Below are positions 5,738-10,396 of a stretch of 10,396 nt of DNA, in pieces. The DNA comes from Candidatus Hodarchaeota archaeon (GTDB taxonomy: Archaea > Asgardarchaeota > Heimdallarchaeia > Hodarchaeales > Hodarchaeaceae). Every line of letters starts with the position of its first letter. Position 1 is the first letter of the stretch. The stretch is from assembly GCA_016839665.1 (NCBI GenBank), contig JAEOTU010000234.1, forward strand, positions 1-10,396. The letters run 5' to 3'. A program made the translations under genes and the position numbers. Below the pieces are notes generated by a model. It was not told where the DNA came from and did not search any database. It was given only the letters and a program-made list of their open reading frames with translations.

Positions 5738-6923
5738 TCCATCGTGTGGGATGTAACCCAACATCCTCTATCCTGTCAGCGTCAACAGCGTTCAGGAATG
5801 CTTTTCTCAGAATATTATAGGCACCATTCACATCAGCATTAATAATAATGCCTTTTTGAGATTTGAATAGCCCTCTAGTCATTCTTCGGCCTAGATATTT
5901 ACCATGGTGTTCGATTGGTTCGTTATCCAAAAAAGAACACTTGCTCGAATAACTTTCCTCTTGTCTAATGACCGTTATTCCCTGCTCTGTGGCTTTGTAG
6001 TCCAATTGTTGAATTAGCTTGTAGTACGGAATGGTGACAAAATTCTGCGTATTCTTTTTACCGATCTGGCAGTTTTGTTTCCAATCGGAATTGTACCCGA
6101 TCACAACTTTTCCAATGTTATTAAGTACACAGTACTCAATAATTTTTCGACTAGCCTTGTGGAAATAGTCATATATTTTCTTATTGCGTTTGGTGGTTAA
6201 TTTTTGGATAGCTTTCCCTGTTTTTATTTCCTGGCGGTCATAGATTGATTGAATTCGAGCTCGTTCCTTGTTATAGTATTGATTAATGGATTTTACAACC
6301 CCACCTTTAATAACAAATGGTTTAAAGCCATTATTATTGACCGTAGTTATGAGGTTGCGTACTCCTAAATCAATTGCAATGATATTATTTTTATTCAAGA
6401 TTTTCGGATGGATTTCTTTCTTATAGATGATTTCTACCACATACCCTACCCCTTTTGGGATAATTCGTACCTCTCTGATGTCTGTTTTGTCATGAAGTCT
6501 AGTTTTTAGGTTAAAACTTACTTTTTTAGGAAAAAACAGGACACAATTTATTAGTTTCACCTGTTGGTTCGTAAAGATCAGTATAAACTCTCCATTCTTC
6601 GGTTTGTATCCAGGAGGTTTCGGTCTCCCTTTAAATCTTGACTTATCCTTCTTCCACGCTTTAATAGCTTTAAAAAAGGATGTCCAGCTCCTATCAAGGA
6701 TTTTCAACACCTGCTGAGCTGTTTGAGCTGGAAGTTGGTGATAATTATTAGAGGATTTTAGTAAATGATATAGAGAATTGTACCGAATCCATTTGCTATT
6801 GTTGAAAAATTCCTGACGGATAAGGTAATTTCCTTCGTTGTAGAGGTTCTTTGAGATATGACAGAACCACGAGAGGGTGTTGTTCGGTTTTACCCAGATC
6901 TGTTCTGTACGAGTGATTAACAT
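5715..6923 (-). CDS. tnpB: TnpB, RNA-guided nuclease of IS605 OrfB/IS1341-type elements
   Basis: A full-length 402-aa TnpB, a transposon-encoded nuclease guided by an omega RNA made from its own 3' region, related to Cas12. The N-terminal wedge/REC part includes TAQQVLKILDRSWTSFFKA (68-86) and RFKGRPKPPGYKPK (96-109). RuvC-I is IIAIDLGVRNL with Asp185. The RuvC-II strand reads GKVVIGYNSDWKQ, with Gly276 where Glu is usual. Next come NFVTIPYYKL (294-303) and QEESYSSKCSFLDNE (321-335), where Glu322 or Glu323 could replace the missing acid. GRRMTRGLF (345-353) leads to RuvC-III INADVNGAYNIL, with Asp364. Only Cys329 remains of the usual four zinc-ribbon cysteines. This pattern recurs in a known subgroup of TnpB proteins, so it need not mean inactivity. 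No Y1 transposase (TnpA) is present, making it a solo tnpB element. ATG 6923-6921 is the start; no strong SD precedes it. No frameshift is seen. Confidence 0.93.
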   Translation of the reverse strand: MLITRTEQIWVKPNNTLSWFCHISKNLYNEGNYLIRQEFFNNSKWIRYNSLYHLLKSSNNYHQLPAQTAQQVLKILDRSWTSFFKAIKAWKKDKSRFKGRPKPPGYKPKNGEFILIFTNQQVKLINCVLFFPKKVSFNLKTRLHDKTDIREVRIIPKGVGYVVEIIYKKEIHPKILNKNNIIAIDLGVRNLITTVNNNGFKPFVIKGGVVKSINQYYNKERARIQSIYDRQEIKTGKAIQKLTTKRNKKIYDYFHKASRKIIEYCVLNNIGKVVIGYNSDWKQNCQIGKKNTQNFVTIPYYKLIQQLDYKATEQGITVIRQEESYSSKCSFLDNEPIEHHGKYLGRRMTRGLFKSQKGIIINADVNGAYNILRKAFLNAVDADRIEDVGLHPTRWKLATVTS

Positions 6924-6951
6924 TTAGTGATACTCACTTTGTTTGAAATTT

Positions 6952-6978
6952 CTCGTTCTGAATTATTGAAAATTCGAG
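6952..6978. repeat. Bulged hairpin upstream of tnpB; candidate left-end structure
   Basis: CTCG (6952-6955) and AATT (6961-6964), separated by a 5-nt bulge, can pair with AATTCGAG (6971-6978), leaving a 6-nt loop. It lies about 30 nt upstream of the tnpB start. IS200/IS605-type left ends carry subterminal imperfect hairpins recognised by TnpA. The element boundary itself could not be placed, so this is speculative. Confidence 0.25.
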
Positions 6979-7170
6979 TTGTAACTTGTGGGAATTTCTA
7001 ATCGTTAAAAACTTCTTAACCACAAGAGCTCTAGGCACTGACAGTATTAAAGACTTTCAGTAGGTATTCAAAAAGTTAAAAATGTTTAGATTTAAGAAAA
7101 GAGAAAGTTAATAAGATATTATGAGAATTAATCCTCATTAAGTCGATGATATAAATCTATATGATTATAG

Positions 7171-7184
7171 AGGACATCTGTCCT
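7171..7184. terminator. Short perfect palindrome after the TIGR04076 gene
   Basis: AGGACA and TGTCCT are separated by TC, giving at least a 5-bp stem with a 4-nt loop, 6 nt beyond the stop codon of the minus-strand gene. No T-run follows, so a terminator role is weakly supported; it could also be an operator-like site. Confidence 0.25.
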
Positions 7185-7189
7185 ACGCT

Positions 7190-7447
7190 TCAATCGTTCC
7201 GTATGATCTTGAACACCACAGGATTCTTGTAATCAGGACAGCATAAGGTAATACTATTATCGTCTTTTTCCCATGGATAGCTTGCTCCATATTGTAGTCC
7301 ACTAAGGTAAGGATACAGTGTGTGCCACGCGGCTGAGCAAATTTTACCCTTATCTTCGGGGTAATCGAATGTATCTCCTTTATTATGTCCAAAATTGCAT
7401 TTTCCTGCTTCTAGTATCTTAATTACTTCAATCTTAAGGTTTGGCAT
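7190..7447 (-). CDS. TIGR04076 family protein, 85 aa, function unknown
   Basis: A complete small cytoplasmic protein matching, as I recall it, the TIGR04076 pattern found in anaerobic archaea and bacteria: I(K/E)V near the start, GKCNFGHNKGDTFDYPEDKGKIC (residues 15-37, matched over its length), then AAWHTLYPYLSGLQYGASYPWE, CCPD, and NPVVF near the end. The conserved Cys17, Cys37, Cys69 and Cys70 could bind metal or take part in redox chemistry, but no activity is established to my knowledge. Length is typical of the family. ATG 7447-7445 is preceded by GTGAGAAATT, where GTGA fits the 3' half of the archaeal SD consensus at 6 nt spacing. It has its own 164-bp divergent gap with the DUF362 gene, so it is probably transcribed by itself. 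Confidence 0.85.
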   Translation of the reverse strand: MPNLKIEVIKILEAGKCNFGHNKGDTFDYPEDKGKICSAAWHTLYPYLSGLQYGASYPWEKDDNSITLCCPDYKNPVVFKIIRND

Positions 7448-7512
7448 AATTTCTCACTTTCAAATTGGGTGTTTTTTTAATTCAGAAATCAACCCTTCAA
7501 ATGTTTCTATAT

Positions 7513-7550
7513 TTAATTAATTATTGTTATTTTGATAAAAAATTAATTAA
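7513..7550. repeat. AT-rich inverted repeat in the divergent promoter region
   Basis: TTAATTAATT (7513-7522) and AATTAATTAA (7541-7550) are perfect 10-bp arms with an 18-nt spacer. They lie between the divergent TIGR04076 and DUF362 genes, 66 and 71 nt from their respective starts. It may hold TATA elements or an operator for a dimeric regulator. Each arm is itself nearly palindromic, and the base composition makes chance pairing likely. Confidence 0.25.
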
Positions 7551-7620
7551 CTACAACTAGATAACGTCAAAGCACAGGTTTTCTCACTTAAATCTCGAAT
7601 AAAATGGTGTAGTGAAAATC

Positions 7621-8898
7621 ATGAGTAAAACAAAAGTGTTTATGGTTAATACAAAAGGCATGGGAATGGGAGATTCGCTCATAGATCGTTTAGAGCATTT
7701 ATGGAACCATGAAGATGTTGGATTAAAGGATTGGATCAAAAAAGGAGAAATAATAGCAATAAAGACTCACTTTGGAAGTCGAAATCAAACACGACATCTT
7801 CGGCCAATGTACATTAGAAAAGTCGTGGATTTAGTACGCGAAGCTGGGGGAATACCATGGGTTTGTGAAGGAGTGGGTTTATTCTGGGATGAACGACACA
7901 AAGAAGCAACAATGTCGAATGGCCCTGGATTTGTAAATTTAGCGAATAGGAATGGAATTAATATTGGATCTATGAATGCACCCGTTGTTATGGACGATGG
8001 GATTGTAGGAACAGAAGTTTTCAGAGTACACAACGAAAAAGGGAAATACATTAAAGATGTAGCACTAGCTATGGGTTTGCGAATAGCGGATAAAACTTTG
8101 ATTGTGTCACGTTTTAAGGGACATGACGGTGCAGGATTTGGGGGCGCTCTTAAGCAATTGGGAATTGGTTGTGTTGGTAATGAGGGAAAGGGTGGAGCTC
8201 ATTGGGGTGGTGGACACAATATTTATGTCAAAAGACCAGAGAATTGTACTGGGTGTGGAAAATGTATCAGGATTTGTCCAACACAGGCTCTTTCATTAGA
8301 TGAGAATAAGAAGATCGTACATTACCCTGACAAATGTATAGCGTGTACTATGTGTTTTGCGAAGTGTCATTTTGGAATTCCACCAAAGGAGTTAGAAGAA
8401 AAACGCATTTTCGCAGTAAAGCGTCAAATTCCTAGTGTTGAGCAAGTAGAACGAATGATGGACAACGCAGCTGGAGTAGTGAAAGGAATAAACAGTGATG
8501 GGGAAGAAAGACTTCGGTATATTAACATCGCAATAGATATTACGAGTCATTGCGATTGTATGAGTGCAGGTGGAAGTCTATTAGTTCCTGATCAGGGGAT
8601 CTTATACTCAAACGATCCAATCGCGATTGATCAGGCAAGTGTTGATCTTGTGACTAAAGCACCTGGGATACCTGATTCCCCAGCAGAAACTGGATTAGAT
8701 TATCCCCAAGGAAAAATTGATCCTATTCCTGAAGCAATGGAACCTGATAGCTTGAAATTAGGTGTTTTTAGTATTTTTGTGGATAAAGATTCCCGACCAA
8801 TTATTGCTGAGATTCAACTTTCAGCTGCTCATGCACAAGGTATCGGCTCTCGAGAGTATGAGCTTATTGATATTACACCCAAAAAGGAGAAGAAGTGA
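7621..8898 (+). CDS. DUF362 protein with two [4Fe-4S] ferredoxin motifs
   Basis: A 425-aa protein of the DUF362/ferredoxin family, iron-sulfur proteins common in anaerobes with no firmly established reaction; electron transfer is the likely role. The N-terminal DUF362 part contains IAIKTHFG, TRHLRPMYIRKVVDLVREAGG and SRFKGHDGAGFGGALKQLGIG. Two ferredoxin clusters sit in the middle: Cys209/212/215/219 (CTGCGKCIRICP) and Cys239/242/245/249 (CIACTMCFAKC), each CX2CX2CX3C, so two [4Fe-4S] centres. A second DUF362 block follows: NIAIDITSHCDC with Cys311 and Cys313, then VPDQGILYSNDPIAIDQAS, all intact. No signal peptide or membrane segment is seen. ATG 7621 is preferred, with GTGA 5 nt upstream; the in-frame GTG at 7612 is the alternative and adds only three residues. 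It is a single gene converging on the leuCD-type pair; its redox partner is not in the window. Confidence 0.9.
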   Translation: MSKTKVFMVNTKGMGMGDSLIDRLEHLWNHEDVGLKDWIKKGEIIAIKTHFGSRNQTRHLRPMYIRKVVDLVREAGGIPWVCEGVGLFWDERHKEATMSNGPGFVNLANRNGINIGSMNAPVVMDDGIVGTEVFRVHNEKGKYIKDVALAMGLRIADKTLIVSRFKGHDGAGFGGALKQLGIGCVGNEGKGGAHWGGGHNIYVKRPENCTGCGKCIRICPTQALSLDENKKIVHYPDKCIACTMCFAKCHFGIPPKELEEKRIFAVKRQIPSVEQVERMMDNAAGVVKGINSDGEERLRYINIAIDITSHCDCMSAGGSLLVPDQGILYSNDPIAIDQASVDLVTKAPGIPDSPAETGLDYPQGKIDPIPEAMEPDSLKLGVFSIFVDKDSRPIIAEIQLSAAHAQGIGSREYELIDITPKKEKK

Positions 8899-8925
8899 GA
8901 TGTCTCCTTCTATCCTTAATTTTTG
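8884..8925. terminator. Hairpin in the 33-bp gap between convergent genes
   Basis: AAGGAGA (8884-8890) and TCTCCTT (8903-8909) form a perfect 7-bp stem with a 12-nt loop around the DUF362 stop codon. TTAATTTTT follows (8917-8925). On the minus strand, runs of T follow the same stem beyond 8884. It could serve as a two-way transcription end for the converging genes. Archaeal termination depends mostly on T-runs, so the stem may be incidental. Confidence 0.35.
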
Positions 8926-8931
8926 AGATTC

Positions 8932-9444
8932 TTATTTCTTTAAACGATTTCGTGTGTATTCAACTAATCCCCCGGCTTTAAAAATTTCTAACGCCTGACT
9001 GTCCAACCTTGGAAATTCAAATTCCCTATCTTTTATTTTTATAATTCCTATATCAAAATCTACAAATATTTTATCGGTTTCAAGTTCATCCTTATTTTCA
9101 ATGACGTATTCCGAGCATTCTGGAGAGATGACAAGTGGTAGGGCTTGATTTATAGCATTCCTGTAATAGATTCGGGCAAACGATTTTGCGATAATGCAAC
9201 TTATGCCAGCTTTTGCAAGGCAGATTACCGCCTGTTCACGGCTACTTCCACAACCAAAATTCTTCCCTGCAACTATAATATCACCTTGGGATACCTGTTT
9301 TGCAAAATTAGGATCATAATCTTCCATAGCATGTTCTGTCATTTGCTCTGGTGTCAGGGGTTCATAGGTATATTTCCCAGGAAAAATGATATCGGTATTT
9401 ATGTCATCCTCGGGAAAAATCCAAATTCTTCCTTCAAATTTCAT
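8932..9444 (-). CDS. leuD: 3-isopropylmalate dehydratase/homoaconitase-type small subunit
   Basis: A complete 170-aa small (swivelling-domain) subunit of the aconitase superfamily. With the large subunit it isomerises 2-hydroxy to 3-hydroxy acids: 2- to 3-isopropylmalate in leucine synthesis, or homocitrate-type substrates. Seen here: GRIWIFPEDDINTD (5-18), IIFPGKYTYEPLT (19-31), GDIIVAGKNFGCGSSREQA (54-72) with Cys65 and the Ser-Ser-Arg substrate-binding motif, then AKSFARIYYRNAINQALP. Length is typical for archaeal LeuD. The substrate loop after PGKY reads Y25-T-Y-E28, matching neither the YLRT of the methanogen homoaconitase nor the YLVY of the methanogen isopropylmalate isomerase, so the exact substrate is open. 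The start is the ATG at 9444: SD GAGGAGA (9455-9461) is 10 nt upstream, whereas the in-frame TTG at 9453 is too close to it. It starts 5 bp after the large-subunit stop, so the two are co-transcribed and possibly translationally coupled. Confidence 0.9.
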   Translation of the reverse strand: MKFEGRIWIFPEDDINTDIIFPGKYTYEPLTPEQMTEHAMEDYDPNFAKQVSQGDIIVAGKNFGCGSSREQAVICLAKAGISCIIAKSFARIYYRNAINQALPLVISPECSEYVIENKDELETDKIFVDFDIGIIKIKDREFEFPRLDSQALEIFKAGGLVEYTRNRLKK

Positions 9445-9449
9445 CGTTT

Positions 9450-10396
9450 TCAAATCTCCTCATTGGTAATGTAGCCTGCAACTGCTGATTTGGCGACTAC
9501 TGCAGGGTTAGCCAGATATATCTCGGCATCTCTTGTTCCCATCCTTCCTTTGAAGTTCCTATTTGCGGTAGAAATCGCTTTTTCTCCCGGAGCGAGTGTT
9601 CCACCGTATTCACCTAGACATGGTCCACAAGCAGGTACTCCTATTTGTCCTCCCACGTCAATCAAAATTTCTAATATCTGTTCCTTTATTGCTTGATGAA
9701 GTATTTTTCTTGAAGCTGGATAAACAAGTAATCTGACATTAGGACTAATCTTTTTATCTTTTAAAATCTCTGCAGCGACTCGGAGATCCTCAATTCTCCC
9801 GTTGGTACAAGTACCGAGAAGAGCAACATCAATGTTAGTTCTTGGTAAATCTTCCACAGGAACAACATTGTCGACTTTATGAGGTTGTGCTACCCTTGGA
9901 GTCAAGTCTGCAAGATCAAAAGATAGTTCTTGTTCATAATTTGCATCCTCGTCAGCTGCCAGTCTTTCGTATTTAAAATCAAACTGCTTGTTCCAATCAT
10001 CAGTAACTTTGTCAGCTGGAAATATTCCAGCTTTTGCTCCTGCCTCAGCTGACATATTACTGATTGTCATCCGATCACTAATAGACAGCTTGTCAATTCC
10101 CTTTCCATAAAATTCAATGGATTTGTATGTAGCTCCATCTGCAGATATGTGGCCAATAATGTCTAAAATAATATCTTTAGCATAAACATCTTTAGGTAAG
10201 GGGTTTTCAAAGGTTATTTTCATGGTTTCAGGGACTTTAAGCCAAGTTTCTCCTATTGCCCATACAGAGGCTGTTTCAGTACGACCTATTGGTATTCCAG
10301 CAGCACCAAATGCACCATGAGTGGTTGTGTGAGAATCAGACCCTAAGATCACTACGTTGGGGGGAACCAACCCTTCCTCTGGTAAGACTTGGTGGC
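9450..10396 (-). CDS. leuC: 3-isopropylmalate dehydratase/homoaconitase-type large subunit (5' end outside window)
   Basis: The C-terminal about 315 residues of the catalytic large subunit, which holds the [4Fe-4S] cluster that binds and dehydrates the substrate. The frame is open to the right edge and reads HQVLPEEGLVPPN into the first internal TTG at 10370, so the gene begins outside the window. Family blocks visible: VILGSDSHTTTHGAFGAAGIPIG, matched over its length; ALLGTCTNGR with the first cluster Cys (codon 9807-9809); and GVPACGPCLGEYGG with the CXXC pair (codons 9627-9629 and 9618-9620). STANRNFKGRMGTRD, YLANPAVVAKSA and AGYITNEEI close the protein. All three cluster ligands are therefore present. 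The form matches archaeal LeuC/HacA proteins encoded separately from the small subunit, not fused bacterial aconitase. It stops at TGA 9452-9450, 5 bp before the small-subunit ATG. Whether it acts in leucine, lysine or coenzyme-related chain elongation cannot be told from this fragment. Confidence 0.93.
   Translation of the reverse strand, partial: HQVLPEEGLVPPNVVILGSDSHTTTHGAFGAAGIPIGRTETASVWAIGETWLKVPETMKITFENPLPKDVYAKDIILDIIGHISADGATYKSIEFYGKGIDKLSISDRMTISNMSAEAGAKAGIFPADKVTDDWNKQFDFKYERLAADEDANYEQELSFDLADLTPRVAQPHKVDNVVPVEDLPRTNIDVALLGTCTNGRIEDLRVAAEILKDKKISPNVRLLVYPASRKILHQAIKEQILEILIDVGGQIGVPACGPCLGEYGGTLAPGEKAISTANRNFKGRMGTRDAEIYLANPAVVAKSAVAGYITNEEI
9455..9461 (-). promoter_or_regulatory. 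Shine-Dalgarno site of the small-subunit gene, inside the large-subunit 3' end
   Basis: GAGGAGA on the minus strand lies within the last codons of the large-subunit gene and 10 nt before the ATG at 9444. It decides between ATG 9444 and TTG 9453 and implies coupled translation of the two subunits. Confidence 0.6.

Noticed and set aside
7612..7620. GTG at 7612 as the DUF362 start
   Set aside because: The GTGA at 7612-7615 is better read as the SD for the ATG at 7621; the GTG adds only three residues.
7785..8299. Overlapping frames on both strands inside the DUF362 gene
   Set aside because: They lie within a clear conserved coding region and show no family features.
9445..9453. TTG at 9453 as the small-subunit start, giving a 4-bp TTGA overlap with the large subunit
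   Set aside because: The SD would be only a base or two away; ATG 9444 has the proper spacing and fits the usual N-terminus.
9145..9474. 109-codon plus-strand frame opposite the small-subunit gene
   Set aside because: Antisense shadow of a well-supported conserved gene, with no SD or protein-like pattern.
10368..10370. Internal TTG as the large-subunit start
   Set aside because: The frame continues upstream with family sequence HQVLPEEGL to the window edge, so this is an internal Leu codon.
1..10396. CRISPR array, tRNA or rRNA gene, TnpA transposase, defence or toxin-antitoxin module
   Set aside because: I looked for spaced repeats, cloverleaf-like segments and typical motifs and saw none.

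Overview
The window looks like an AT-rich archaeal chromosome segment, most likely from an Asgard (Promethearchaeati) archaeon and perhaps the Heimdallarchaeia side. The reasons are a tungstopterin-type aldehyde:ferredoxin oxidoreductase (AOR) family enzyme, GGAGG/GTGA-like Shine-Dalgarno (SD) sites, an archaeal-type IPM/homoaconitate hydro-lyase split into two genes, a lone archaeal/bacterial-type TnpB, and a surface protein ending in a Ser-rich linker, a Gly-Leu-Glu-Phe-Phe motif, one membrane helix and a basic tail, like the CTERM-type sorting tails of Asgard surface proteins. The taxonomic call is inference; there is no rRNA or other marker gene here.

Left part (1-5140): a minus-strand HEAT-repeat-like gene runs off the left edge and appears to carry a single-base frameshift close to its start. 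It is divergent from a complete AOR-family gene (435-2627). A 450-bp stretch with no confident gene follows; it holds protein-like but broken reading frames and a 53-codon ORF. Next is a secreted, probably beta-propeller surface protein anchored at its C-terminus (3080-4807). After it lies a 165-bp remnant of a second AOR gene (4935-5099), which matches the last 55 codons of the upstream AOR gene, stop included, without any gap.

Middle part (5141-7450), all on the minus strand: a 156-aa protein of unknown function, a full-length TnpB of the IS605 OrfB superfamily with no TnpA beside it, and a TIGR04076-family small protein. The tnpB gene has strong hairpins at and just after its 3' end, where an omega RNA and transposon right end are expected, and a bulged hairpin before its start. 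Its RuvC-II position has Gly where Glu is usual, and its zinc-finger cysteines are mostly lost.

Right part (7451-10396): a DUF362 protein with two [4Fe-4S] ferredoxin motifs reads rightward and converges on a leftward pair encoding the large (5'-truncated by the window edge) and small subunits of a 3-isopropylmalate dehydratase/homoaconitase-type enzyme. The pair is an operon with 5 bp between the genes. AOR and DUF362 proteins both point to ferredoxin-linked anaerobic redox metabolism; the dehydratase points to leucine or 2-oxoacid chain-elongation biosynthesis. I found no coherent new multi-gene defence or metabolic system. The most rewarding targets are the TnpB/omega RNA locus, the AOR gene remnant and the frameshifted HEAT gene.
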